Assembly: GCA_016217675.1 (NCBI GenBank)
Contig: JACRHC010000059.1
Coordinates: forward strand, 1-48,188
From: Nitrospirota bacterium
Lineage (GTDB): Bacteria > Nitrospirota > Thermodesulfovibrionia > Thermodesulfovibrionales > UBA6898
Reading direction: 5' to 3'
DNA: 48,188 nucleotides
In this document: one piece after another, positions 7,308 to 15,436 of the stretch
Numbering within the stretch: the stretch's first letter is position 1
Layout of the letters: every line of letters begins with the position of its first letter
Translations under genes and position numbers: made by a program
Notes under the pieces: generated by a model
What the model was told of the DNA's origin: nothing
Seen by the model: only the letters and a program-made list of their open reading frames with translations
The model's database searches: none

Positions 7308-8482
7308 AAGTTAAGAGAGAACTATGCACCGGATGTGAGGCATGCGTTCAGTCCTGTCCTTACGATGCCATTGTTATAAAAGGGGCCAAGGCCGAGATTA
7401 CCGAGATGTGCCAGCTCTGCAGGGCCTGCATGAGCGTCTGCCCCGAGGGCGCCATATCTGAGGTAAAAGAAGCAACTGACGAGAAAGAGACTGCGCAGGG
7501 CAGGGGCGTATGGGTTTTTGCAGAGCAGCGTGAGGGCAGGATCGCCGGCGTTTCTCTTGAACTTCTCGGTGCAGGCAGAGGGCTTGCCGGGAAGCTCGGC
7601 ACCGAACTCAGTGCTGTGCTCTTTGGTGGGACCGGTCATGATGCATTAGAGCTTATTCGCTGGGGTGCTGACAGGGTGTTCCACTGTGACGAGGCCAGCC
7701 TTCAGGCCTTCAATGACGAGCCCTATGCAGCGCTTCTGTCAAAACTGATAACAGAGCAGAAGCCCGAGATCGTGCTTACCGGCGCAACACCGATCGGCAG
7801 GTCCTTCTTTCCGAGGGTTGCGGCAAAACTGAGGGCAGGACTGACTGCTGACTGCACCTCGCTGGAGATCGACCCTGAGACAAAGAACCTGCTCCAGGTA
7901 AGACCTGCATTCGGCGGCAATATTATGGCAACGATCTTCTGCCCCCATGCACGGCCGCAGATGGCAACGGTCAGACCCCGCGTAATGAAGAGGGGGACGT
8001 ATGATGAAGCACGGACCGGAGAGATCGTAAAGGTGAGCGCAAAGGGCATAGCATCCCGCACAAAGGTGGTCGAGACCGTAAAGGAAGTCTCAGAACTGGC
8101 GATCAATCTGCAGGATGCAAATATTATCGTTGCAGGCGGCAGGGGCATGGGCAGTGAAAAGGGCTTCCAGCTTCTGCTTGATCTTGCAGAAGTGTTAGGC
8201 GCGTCGCTTGCAGCGTCAAGGGCTGCGGTTGATGAAGGCTGGATACCCTATCGCCATCAGGTGGGCCAGACCGGCAAGACCGTTAGTCCGAAACTATATA
8301 TTGCCTGCGGCATTTCAGGTGCAGTTCAGCACCTGGTAGGCATGCAGTCATCTGACATTATCATTGCGATCAATAAGAATCCCGACGCCCCGATATTCAA
8401 TGTTGCGACCTATGGCATTGTGGGCGATGCAAACGAGATTGTGCCGATGCTTACCAAAAAAATAAAGGAAGTAAAAGGGTAA
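7298..8482 (+). CDS. etfA: Electron transfer flavoprotein, alpha subunit with N-terminal 2x[4Fe-4S] ferredoxin domain
   Basis: 394 residues, longer than ordinary EtfA (about 310-320) because of a front ferredoxin domain. C10-x2-C13-x2-C16-x3-C20-P and C38-x2-C41-x2-C44-x3-C48-P would hold two [4Fe-4S] clusters. The C-terminal part has the EtfA FAD-binding signature: 'V-A-G-G-R-G-M-G-S-E-K-G-F', 'A-V-D-E-G-W-I-P', 'Q-V-G-Q-T-G-K-T-V-S-P-K-L-Y-I-A-C-G-I-S-G-A-V-Q-H'. Ferredoxin-fused EtfA is known in anaerobes, for example the caffeyl-CoA reductase Etf, and gives an extra electron path. Whether this one performs electron bifurcation cannot be read by eye. It overlaps etfB by ten bases and is followed six bases later by a malonyltransferase gene. 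Confidence 0.96.
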   Translation: MYIKVKRELCTGCEACVQSCPYDAIVIKGAKAEITEMCQLCRACMSVCPEGAISEVKEATDEKETAQGRGVWVFAEQREGRIAGVSLELLGAGRGLAGKLGTELSAVLFGGTGHDALELIRWGADRVFHCDEASLQAFNDEPYAALLSKLITEQKPEIVLTGATPIGRSFFPRVAAKLRAGLTADCTSLEIDPETKNLLQVRPAFGGNIMATIFCPHARPQMATVRPRVMKRGTYDEARTGEIVKVSAKGIASRTKVVETVKEVSELAINLQDANIIVAGGRGMGSEKGFQLLLDLAEVLGASLAASRAAVDEGWIPYRHQVGQTGKTVSPKLYIACGISGAVQHLVGMQSSDIIIAINKNPDAPIFNVATYGIVGDANEIVPMLTKKIKEVKG

Positions 8483-8488
8483 TACATT

Positions 8489-9331
8489 ATGTCTACAGTA
8501 TTTATGTTTCCTGGTCAGGGTTCCCAGTCCCTCGGTATGGGCGCTGATCTTTTCGAACGTTATCCTGACCTGGTAGCAGAGGCAGATATAATTCTCGGTT
8601 ACTCGATCAGGGAACTCTGTCTTCTGGATCCTGATGATAAGCTCAAACGTACTGACTACACCCAGCCGGCGCTTTACATCGTCGATATCCTGAGCTATCT
8701 GGCCAAGATCGACGTTGAGGAGCTTAGACCCGATTTTGTGATTGGCCATAGCCTGGGCGAGTATGCCGCCCTGTATGCTGCAGGCGCCTTTGATTTTGCT
8801 ACCGGTCTCAAGCTTGTGCAGAAGCGCGGTGCACTGATGAACGCTGCTACCGGCGGCGGTATGGCAGCCGTACTGGGTATGAATGGTGATGCCGTTGCAG
8901 CGGCCCTGGCCGAGCTGGGAGCAGGCAGTATTGATCTGGCCAACTTCAATTCCCCGAGCCAGATTGTAATCTCCGGTCCCAAGGCAGACATAGAGTCTGT
9001 TGCGCCTCAGATGGAGGAAAAGGGAGCCAGGCGGGCGGTTATCCTCCCGGTCAGCGGCGCCTTTCACAGTCGTTATATGAAACCGGCAGCAGAAGAGTTC
9101 GAGACTTTCCTGAGCGGATTCAGTTTCAACAGCCTGCAGATTCCCTGCATTGCAAACTGCAGTGCCCAGCCATATACGGATGACTCGATTGCCACGAATC
9201 TGGTTAAACAGATCTACAGCAGTGTGCGGTGGGTTGAGACGATCAAAGGCCTGCGAGAGCAGGGTGCCGTCACCTTTGTCGAGGTCGGTCCGGGAACTGT
9301 TCTGAGCGGACTTGCACGCCAGATCAAGTAA
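8489..9331 (+). CDS. Malonyl-CoA:ACP transacylase-like protein (FabD/PksC type)
   Basis: 280 residues. The acyltransferase motifs are intact: F-P-G-Q-G-S-Q near residue 7, the nucleophile serine S88 in G-H-S-L-G-E, the carboxylate-binding arginine R113 in Q-K-R-G, and the catalytic H193 in A-F-H-S. This points to transfer of malonyl (or methylmalonyl) from CoA to an acyl carrier protein. The form 'V-S-G-A-F-H-S-R-Y-M' resembles stand-alone acyltransferases of trans-AT polyketide systems as well as FabD. It lies six bases after etfA and not in a fatty-acid gene cluster. No ACP or ketosynthase is nearby. The setting next to methylmalonyl-CoA genes is unusual. Confidence 0.88.
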   Translation: MSTVFMFPGQGSQSLGMGADLFERYPDLVAEADIILGYSIRELCLLDPDDKLKRTDYTQPALYIVDILSYLAKIDVEELRPDFVIGHSLGEYAALYAAGAFDFATGLKLVQKRGALMNAATGGGMAAVLGMNGDAVAAALAELGAGSIDLANFNSPSQIVISGPKADIESVAPQMEEKGARRAVILPVSGAFHSRYMKPAAEEFETFLSGFSFNSLQIPCIANCSAQPYTDDSIATNLVKQIYSSVRWVETIKGLREQGAVTFVEVGPGTVLSGLARQIK

Positions 9332-9447
9332 TAGCTCCTGCCGATTTTTCCTGATAATCTATACTGCTGCAAATTTTTAGGATTATAAAAACTTCGCCTT
9401 AAGTCCTTATTACCACACTGTGCGAAATGTTATCATTCCCGTTCGTT

Positions 9448-9477
9448 GTTTTTATAGTCTTCATATCCTATAAAAAC
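9448..9477 (+). promoter_or_regulatory. 10-bp inverted repeat, likely operator upstream of sucC
   Basis: GTTTTTATAG (9448-9457) and CTATAAAAAC (9468-9477) are perfect inverted copies separated by ten bases. A further TATAAAAAC half-site lies at 9384-9392. Just downstream is a weak sigma-70-like pair, TTGCCG (9492-9497) and TAATAT (9516-9521), 18 bases apart. A dimeric regulator binding immediately upstream of the -35 would fit an activator. The sucC start is at 9577. All other bases of the 245-base gap look unremarkable. Confidence 0.55.
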
Positions 9478-9576
9478 ATCTTATAAATGTATTGCCGACG
9501 CCGGGTTTTCTCTGCTAATATTAAACAAAAATTCTTTTCTTCGGGTCACGGGAATTTTAGGGGAGAAGGCGGTTGC

Positions 9577-10740
9577 ATGAAGATCCATGAATATCAGGCC
9601 AAGGAATTATTTCGGAAGCATTCTATTCCTGTGCCTGAGGGGTATATAGCCACAAGTCCTGATGAAGCCTTTGCTTTAGCCGAAAAGCTCGGCAGATTCC
9701 CCGTTGTAATCAAGGCACAGGTTCATGCAGGCGGTCGCGGAAAGGGCGGCGGCGTTAAGCTTGCCCGGAGTCTTGAGGAGGTTCGAAGCGTTGCAGCGGC
9801 CATATTGGGCAGACCTCTGGTTACTCCCCAGACCGGTCCCGAGGGCAAGAAAGTCAGGAAACTTCTGGTGGAGCAGGGGCTTGATATTAGGCAGGAGCTT
9901 TATCTTTCGATCATCCCGGACCGTTCCACCGCAAAGATCATGATCATCGCAAGCCGGGCCGGCGGAATGGATATAGAGGAAGTTGCGGCAATAACCCCTG
10001 AGAAGATCATAAAGGTATTGATCAATCCTCTCACCGGAATCGAACCGGGACATTGCAGAGAAATCGCAGCAGGTCTCAATCTGATTGATTCGCTTGTCGA
10101 AAAATCTTCCACGCTGATCAAAAACCTTTATAAACTCTTTATCGAAACCGACTGTTCACTCCTTGAGATCAATCCTCTGGTGATCACTGCCCAGGGGGAT
10201 CTGATCGCACTCGATGCAAAGATAGACATCGACGACAACGCCCTGTTCCGTCAGAAGGATATCCTGAAATACCGGGATACGGATGAAGAGGACCCTCTTG
10301 AACTGGAGGCCTCGAAATACAATCTCAATTACATCAATCTGGATGGGAATGTCGGCAATATGGTTAACGGCGCGGGTCTTGCCATGGCCACCATGGACCT
10401 CATCAAGAGCGCAGGTGCTTCACCTGCGAATTTTCTCGATGTGGGCGGCGGGGCAAATGCAGAGATGGTCGAAAACGGTTTTCGGATCATTTTGAGCGAC
10501 AGCAATGTCAAAGTGATCCTGATCAATATTTTTGGCGGGATTCTCAGGTGTGATGTCCTGGCTGAAGGCGTTGTCCAGGCAGCCAGAAAGACCGGCATAA
10601 ACGTGCCGGTTGTGATCCGTCTGCAGGGGACCAATGTCGAGAAGGGCAGAGAAATTCTTGCAGCCTCAGGCCTGAATCTTATTACAGCAGAGGATTTGAA
10701 CGATGCAGCCGGAAAGATTGCAGAGATCATCGGAAAATGA
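9577..10740 (+). CDS. sucC: Succinyl-CoA synthetase, beta subunit (ADP-forming)
   Basis: 387 residues from the ATG at 9577, preceded by GGGGAGAAGG. An in-frame extension to 9487 is not homologous-looking. Typical landmarks are the start MKIHEYQAKELFRKHSIPVP, the ATP-grasp loop 'V-I-K-A-Q-V-H-A-G-G-R-G-K-G-G-G-V-K', 'E-I-N-P-L-V' near the middle and 'N-I-F-G-G-I-L-R-C-D' and 'R-L-Q-G-T-N-V' near the end. With SucD it interconverts succinyl-CoA, phosphate and nucleoside diphosphate with succinate, CoA and triphosphate. Here it links the methylmalonyl-CoA branch to succinate. It is separated from sucD by a 173-base gap with a palindromic repeat, which is unusual because the two genes normally abut. 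Confidence 0.96.
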   Translation: MKIHEYQAKELFRKHSIPVPEGYIATSPDEAFALAEKLGRFPVVIKAQVHAGGRGKGGGVKLARSLEEVRSVAAAILGRPLVTPQTGPEGKKVRKLLVEQGLDIRQELYLSIIPDRSTAKIMIIASRAGGMDIEEVAAITPEKIIKVLINPLTGIEPGHCREIAAGLNLIDSLVEKSSTLIKNLYKLFIETDCSLLEINPLVITAQGDLIALDAKIDIDDNALFRQKDILKYRDTDEEDPLELEASKYNLNYINLDGNVGNMVNGAGLAMATMDLIKSAGASPANFLDVGGGANAEMVENGFRIILSDSNVKVILINIFGGILRCDVLAEGVVQAARKTGINVPVVIRLQGTNVEKGREILAASGLNLITAEDLNDAAGKIAEIIGK

Positions 10741-10792
10741 AGAGAACTGAGGAATAAATGATAGAAGGTAACGTTTTAGTTTCAGGACTTAG

Positions 10793-10860
10793 CCCCGCCT
10801 TAGCAAGGAGGGGTTGGGGAGGTTATGGTAGATATTCCAATATCCCACCGTACCTCCCCT
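10793..10860. repeat. GGGGAGG-type palindromic repeat between sucC and sucD
   Basis: CCCCGCCTT (10793-10801) pairs with AAGGAGGGG (10805-10813) around an AGC loop, with one G-G mismatch position. Directly after it, GGGGAGGT-TATGGT (from 10816) is roughly complementary to ACCGTA-CCTCCCC (ending 10860), making a second, longer hairpin. The sequences match the units at 5731-5865, so this is a dispersed element. It interrupts the sucC-sucD pair and could affect relative expression. Confidence 0.75.
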
Positions 10861-10913
10861 TGGAAATGGGAGGACTTTTAAACCCCATAACTGAAGGGAT
10901 ACGATAAAAGATC

Positions 10914-11783
10914 ATGGCAATATTTGTTGATAAAGAAACAAGACTGCTTGTTCAGGGGATCACCGGGAAAGAAGGTCAGTTCCATACCCGGCAGTGCATT
11001 GAATACGGTACAAAGATCGTGGCAGGCGTGACGCCCGGAAAGGGCGGACAGACCATGGACGATGTGCCGGTCTTCAATTCCGTCAGGGAAGCCGTCAGTG
11101 CAACCAAAGCGAACTGCAGCATGATCTTTGTGCCTCCGGCCTTTGCCGCAAAGGCAATCATGGAAGCGATCGACGCTGATATTGATCTTATTGTGGCCAT
11201 TACAGAAGGCATACCGGTGCTCGACATGATGCGGATCAAGAATTACCTGAATGGCAAAAAAGCAAGGCTCATCGGGCCGAACTGCCCCGGGATCATAACT
11301 CCCGGCCAGTGCAAGATCGGCATTATGCCCGGCTTTATCCACAAACCCGGCGGACCCATTGGCGTTGTGTCGCGCTCCGGCACCCTGACCTATGAGGTGG
11401 TGCATCAGCTGACTTCGAAGGGAATCGGCCAGACAACCTGCCTCGGCATCGGAGGCGACCCGGTAAATGGAACAAACTTTATCGATTGTCTCAAGGCCTT
11501 TGAAGCGGATCCTGAGACAAAGGGTATCGTGCTTGTGGGTGAGATCGGAGGCACTGCAGAGGAAGAGGCTGCTGCCTATATCGCAGAAAAAGTCAGTAAG
11601 CCCGTAGTTGGATTTGTTGCGGGGTTAAGCGCTCCTCCGGGCAGACGCATGGGTCATGCAGGGGCAATAGTCAGCGGCAGCAGCGGCACGGCCCAGTCAA
11701 AGATTGCGGTCATGAAGGAAGCGGGCATTCATGTATGTGATAATCTTGGCCGGTTCGGTGATTTCTGTGCCAATATTTTTTAA
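10914..11783 (+). CDS. sucD: Succinyl-CoA synthetase, alpha subunit
   Basis: 289 residues, normal length. It has the CoA-binding start '[17 protein letters not shown]', 'V-T-P-G-K-G-G' around 39-45, '[11 protein letters not shown]' around 120-130, and the phosphorylated active-site histidine H248 in 'R-R-M-G-H-A-G-A-I'. It pairs with SucC. The order sucC-sucD followed by the mutase genes means that succinyl-CoA made or used by the mutase is handled by enzymes from the same block, either gaining ATP (propionate oxidation direction) or spending it (propionyl-CoA synthesis). Confidence 0.96.
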   Translation: MAIFVDKETRLLVQGITGKEGQFHTRQCIEYGTKIVAGVTPGKGGQTMDDVPVFNSVREAVSATKANCSMIFVPPAFAAKAIMEAIDADIDLIVAITEGIPVLDMMRIKNYLNGKKARLIGPNCPGIITPGQCKIGIMPGFIHKPGGPIGVVSRSGTLTYEVVHQLTSKGIGQTTCLGIGGDPVNGTNFIDCLKAFEADPETKGIVLVGEIGGTAEEEAAAYIAEKVSKPVVGFVAGLSAPPGRRMGHAGAIVSGSSGTAQSKIAVMKEAGIHVCDNLGRFGDFCANIF

Positions 11784-11839
11784 TCCTCAGGTGCATAGGC
11801 TGAAGGATTTTAGGGACAAGTAATGCTGAGGAGTTGTAG

Positions 11840-12262
11840 ATGCCTGAACAAAAGAAGACATATCGCGTATTGATCGGAAAACCGGGCCTGGACGGCCATG
11901 ACAGAGGCGCCAAATTCATTGCCCGCGCCCTTCGTGATGCGGGTTTTGAGGTGGTCTATACCGGCATCCGAAGGACGCCGGAAGAGATTGCTGCTGCCGC
12001 AGTTCAGGAGGATGTTTCTGCCGTAGGTTTGTCATTGCTCTCCGGGGCCCATATGAGTCTATTCCCTGCGGTGGTTCGGGCCCTTAGGAATGCCGGTGCC
12101 GGAGATATCCCTGTACTGGGCGGCGGTATTATCCCGGATGAAGATATCGGACCGCTAAAAGATTCCGGGATCAACGCGGTCTATACACCTGGCACCCCTG
12201 TGGACAAGATCATTGCCGCTTTTCGCAGTGCCTGTGAATCACAGGAAGCCGGCAGAACCTGA
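11840..12262 (+). CDS. mcmA2: Methylmalonyl-CoA mutase, small (B12-binding) subunit
   Basis: 140 residues forming a single cobalamin-binding Rossmann domain. The signature D18-G-H20-D-R-G23 (DxHxxG) supplies the lower axial histidine of B12. 'V-G-L-S-L-L-S-G-A-H-M' and 'V-L-G-G-G-I-I-P' complete the base-off pocket. It corresponds to the C-terminal part of single-chain mutases; here it is a separate protein, as in many archaea and anaerobes. It needs the large subunit encoded at 13258-14898. A GAGGAG ribosome site precedes the ATG. Together they interconvert (R)-methylmalonyl-CoA and succinyl-CoA. Confidence 0.95.
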   Translation: MPEQKKTYRVLIGKPGLDGHDRGAKFIARALRDAGFEVVYTGIRRTPEEIAAAAVQEDVSAVGLSLLSGAHMSLFPAVVRALRNAGAGDIPVLGGGIIPDEDIGPLKDSGINAVYTPGTPVDKIIAAFRSACESQEAGRT

Positions 12263-12292
12263 CCGAATCGATTTACCGGAGAGATCCCGCAG

Positions 12293-13210
12293 ATGAAGAG
12301 CGAACACATACTTAAGGGATTAAGAGACCGTGATCCAAGAGGAATCGCCCGGGCTATTTCCCTTGTTGAGGAAAACGACCCTCTATCAGATGAAATCCTC
12401 GCATCCCTTGATGATTCGCTTGTCGATCAGGCAATGGTTTTGGGCATTACCGGGCCTCCCGGGGCCGGGAAATCCACGTTGACCGACCGGATTATCACAA
12501 AGTATCGCTCTCAGGGCAGGAGAGTTGGGGTTATTGCAGTTGACCCTTCTTCTCCCATTTCAGGCGGTGCGATTCTCGGTGACCGGATCAGGATGATGGG
12601 GCATGCACTGGATCATGACGTGGTTGTCCGTTCCATGGCAACGAGGGGGCGGCTGGGAGGTTTATGTGCCGCAGCCGGAGCAGCGATGAGGATACTTGCC
12701 GGCAGCGGATGCTCTGTAATTATCATCGAGACTGTAGGAGTGGGGCAATCGGAAATGGATATCATCAGGCTTGCAGACATCACATCCCTGGTACTTGCTC
12801 CGGGCCTGGGCGATGACATTCAGGCCATGAAGGCCGGGCTTCTGGAGGTGGCCGATATCCTGATCGTGAATAAGGCAGACTGTGCAGGGGCCGAGACCCT
12901 GGCCATGGATATGGAAGCCATTGCAAGGGAGGGCGTCCGCAAGGAAAAGGTAGAGACAAAAGTATGCATGACTGTGGCTTCGGAAGGGAAGGGTATAAAT
13001 GAGCTGCTTGCGGCAATCGAAGCCGTTGACGCCTCACACCGGGAAAGTGGTGAACGCAGGATACGCAGGGAAAAGGCTTATGACCTTGAAGTCCTGGACT
13101 GGGCACTTGAGTTGATAAAACCTTCGATAATCGAGAAGATCGGAAAATGGGATCATGACCGGAAAGGAGCCCCGCGCCTGCAGGCCGCAAGACTGCTCGC
13201 GCAGGAGTAA
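12293..13210 (+). CDS. meaB: MeaB/ArgK-type GTPase, mutase chaperone
   Basis: 305 residues. The P-loop G-P-P-G-A-G-K-S-T is at 54-62. It is followed by 'V-I-A-V-D-P-S-S-P-I-S-G-G-A-I-L-G-D-R-I-R-M', the switch 'I-I-I-E-T-V-G-V-G-Q-S-E' and the N-K-x-D base motif (V-N-K-A-D). Members of this G3E family load intact adenosylcobalamin into methylmalonyl-CoA mutase and protect it from inactivation. It sits between the genes for the two mutase subunits, which agrees with that role. The older ArgK name for arginine transport is not supported by this context. Confidence 0.95.
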   Translation: MKSEHILKGLRDRDPRGIARAISLVEENDPLSDEILASLDDSLVDQAMVLGITGPPGAGKSTLTDRIITKYRSQGRRVGVIAVDPSSPISGGAILGDRIRMMGHALDHDVVVRSMATRGRLGGLCAAAGAAMRILAGSGCSVIIIETVGVGQSEMDIIRLADITSLVLAPGLGDDIQAMKAGLLEVADILIVNKADCAGAETLAMDMEAIAREGVRKEKVETKVCMTVASEGKGINELLAAIEAVDASHRESGERRIRREKAYDLEVLDWALELIKPSIIEKIGKWDHDRKGAPRLQAARLLAQE

Positions 13211-13257
13211 CTTGGGATTAACGCAGGAAATATGCCTTTGGAGATTGGATAATTGTC

Positions 13258-14898
13258 ATGGGAAAACATCCTGAATATATAGATTGGGAAAAAGAGCTGG
13301 CCAAAAACCTCAGCCGCTGTCCGGAGAGGAAGGAGAAGTTCACCAATCATGGCGGCGAGGATATTCCCCGGCTTGCCGTGCCGGACCAGATCGATGAGCG
13401 CTATCTCGAAAATATCGGCTTTCCCGGCCGGTATCCCTACACGCGGGGAGTGCAGCCCACGATGTACCGCGGACGGTTCTGGACCATGCGCCAGTATGCA
13501 GGTTTTTCAACCGCATCGGAATCGAACAAGCGTTACCGGTATTTGCTTGAACACGGAACAACCGGTCTGTCCGTTGCGTTTGATCTGCCGACCCAGATCG
13601 GCTACGATTCTGATCACCCAATGGCTGCAGGCGAAGTGGGGAAAGTCGGGGTGGCTATTGATTCATTGGCTGACATGGAACTCCTCTTTGACCGGATTCC
13701 GCTGGATAAGGTTTCAACCTCTATGACCATTAACGCACCTGCTGCCATACTCCTTGCCATGTACGCGGCTGTGGCCGAAAAGCAGGGTGTGGAGATCAGC
13801 AGGATCAGGGGGACGATCCAGAACGATATCCTTAAGGAATACGTAGCCCGCGGCACTTATATCTTTCCTCCCAAGCCGAGTCTGCGGCTGATCACCGACA
13901 CTTTCAAGTGGTGCACGGAGCATACCCCGGAATTCAATACCATCTCGATCTCCGGTTATCATATCCGGGAGGCCGGATCTACCGCAGTCCAGGAGGTGGC
14001 CTTCACCCTGGCCAACGGTATAACCTATGTGCAGGCTGCGCTCGATGCCGGGCTTGAACTCGATAATTTTGCTCCAAGACTTTCTTTTTTCTTTAATGCT
14101 TCTTCTGATCTTCTGGAAGAGATCTCCAAGTTCCGTGCTGCCAGGAGACTCTGGGCCCGTATCATGAAGGATCGTTTTCATGCAAAGAAGCCTGCAAGTC
14201 TGATGCTGCGTTTCCATACCCAGACAGCAGGCTATACTCTTACTGCCCAGCAGATTGACAATAATATTGTCAGAGTCGCCATTCAGGCCTTGTCCGCAGT
14301 CCTTGGCGGAACCCAGTCGCTGCATACCAATTCACGGGATGAAGCACTGTCTCTGCCGACTGAAGATTCCGTACGCACGGCCCTTCGTACGCAGCAGGTG
14401 ATTGCCCATGAATCCGGTGTGGCCAATACTGTTGATCCTTTGGCAGGATCGTATTTTATTGAGGAACTCACCGACCGCATCGAGGTGCAGGCCTCTGAAC
14501 TGATCGCGAAAATCGACAAGGCAGGCGGCGTGGTGGCTGCAATCGAAGATGGCTTTATCCAGCGCCAGATCGAAAACAGCGCCTATGAATACCAGCAGGA
14601 GATCGAAAAAGGTGAGCGCATAATCGTCGGGGTGAATGAGTTTAAGATTGATGAACAGACAAAGCCACCTCTGCTTCGCGTTAATCCTGAAGTCGAAAAC
14701 GGCCAGGTACTGAGCCTTAAGACAGTGCGTGAAGAGCGGGACAATAATAACGTTGAAGAAGCCCTTGCGAATCTGTCGGCCTGCGCCCGGAGTTCTTCGA
14801 ACCTGATGCCTGAGATACTTGCTGCGGTCAAGACATATGCGACACTGGGCGAGATCTGTCATGTTCTGCGGGAAGAATTCGGAGAGTACAGAGGGTGA
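13258..14898 (+). CDS. mcmA1: Methylmalonyl-CoA mutase, large (catalytic) subunit
   Basis: 546 residues, the usual length for the large subunit when the B12 domain is separate. The substrate-binding TIM barrel shows '[22 protein letters not shown]', '[17 protein letters not shown]', '[11 protein letters not shown]' and '[11 protein letters not shown]'. These are among the most conserved mutase segments. With the small subunit it carries out the B12 radical rearrangement between methylmalonyl-CoA and succinyl-CoA. The related ICM and ethylmalonyl mutases share much of this sequence, but the neighbouring epimerase and propionyl-CoA carboxylase favour methylmalonyl-CoA. Confidence 0.95.
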   Translation: MGKHPEYIDWEKELAKNLSRCPERKEKFTNHGGEDIPRLAVPDQIDERYLENIGFPGRYPYTRGVQPTMYRGRFWTMRQYAGFSTASESNKRYRYLLEHGTTGLSVAFDLPTQIGYDSDHPMAAGEVGKVGVAIDSLADMELLFDRIPLDKVSTSMTINAPAAILLAMYAAVAEKQGVEISRIRGTIQNDILKEYVARGTYIFPPKPSLRLITDTFKWCTEHTPEFNTISISGYHIREAGSTAVQEVAFTLANGITYVQAALDAGLELDNFAPRLSFFFNASSDLLEEISKFRAARRLWARIMKDRFHAKKPASLMLRFHTQTAGYTLTAQQIDNNIVRVAIQALSAVLGGTQSLHTNSRDEALSLPTEDSVRTALRTQQVIAHESGVANTVDPLAGSYFIEELTDRIEVQASELIAKIDKAGGVVAAIEDGFIQRQIENSAYEYQQEIEKGERIIVGVNEFKIDEQTKPPLLRVNPEVENGQVLSLKTVREERDNNNVEEALANLSACARSSSNLMPEILAAVKTYATLGEICHVLREEFGEYRG

Positions 14899-15022
14899 TT
14901 ATGTTCTGGACTGTACTGAGGGTGCAGGAATGCAACTCAAGCCGGAAGGACAGAAAGTTGAAACCGTAGCAAGATTATGGGGAGTGATAAGTTGAAAGAA
15001 ACATGTTGGAGCGATTGATACT

Positions 15023-15430
15023 ATGATAAAAAAAATAGATCATCTCGGCATTGCGGTCAGGTCCATTGAAGAGGCACGCAAATTCTATGAAGAGGTGCTT
15101 GGGCTTGTCTGTGAAAAGGAAGAGGTTGTGGCCTCGCAAAAGGTCCGGACCGCGTTCTTTACGGCAGGCGATATCCATATCGAACTGCTCGAACCCACCT
15201 CTGATGACAGCCCTATTGCCGGCTTTCTCGAAAAGAAGGGAGAGGGCTTCCATCATATTGCGTATCTGACTGATGATATCGACGGCCAGTTGGGAATTGC
15301 CCGTGAGCGTGGCTGCAGGTTGATCAACGAGACTCCGGTCGAGGGCGCCGGCGGCAAGCAGGTGGCGTTTCTGCACCCGAAGAGCACATTCGGCGTGCTG
15401 ACAGAATTTTGTAAAAAAGGATCTCTCTGA
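15023..15430 (+). CDS. mce: Methylmalonyl-CoA epimerase
   Basis: 135 residues of the glyoxalase/VOC fold. It starts 'I-D-H-L-G-I-A-V-R-S-I-E-E-A', has 'I-H-I-E-L-L-E-P' in the first module, 'G-E-G-F-H-H-I-A-Y' in the second, and ends 'F-G-V-L-T-E-F'. The histidines and glutamates in these segments are the metal ligands. It converts (S)- to (R)-methylmalonyl-CoA, linking the carboxylase product to the mutase substrate. It sits exactly between those genes. The 124-base gap before it holds no other convincing gene. Confidence 0.95.
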   Translation: MIKKIDHLGIAVRSIEEARKFYEEVLGLVCEKEEVVASQKVRTAFFTAGDIHIELLEPTSDDSPIAGFLEKKGEGFHHIAYLTDDIDGQLGIARERGCRLINETPVEGAGGKQVAFLHPKSTFGVLTEFCKKGSL

Positions 15431-15436
15431 GGGGGT

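Noticed and set aside
8348-9067. Minus-strand reading frame of 239 codons
   Set aside because: It spans parts of etfA and the malonyltransferase, both clearly coding on the plus strand, and shows no domain features.
11784-11839. Possible cobalamin riboswitch ahead of the B12 mutase genes
   Set aside because: The gaps upstream of the mutase genes are too short and lack B12-box-like sequence.
14899-15022. 22-codon frame between the mutase and epimerase genes
   Set aside because: It has no ribosome site, no coding pattern and no similarity to neighbours.
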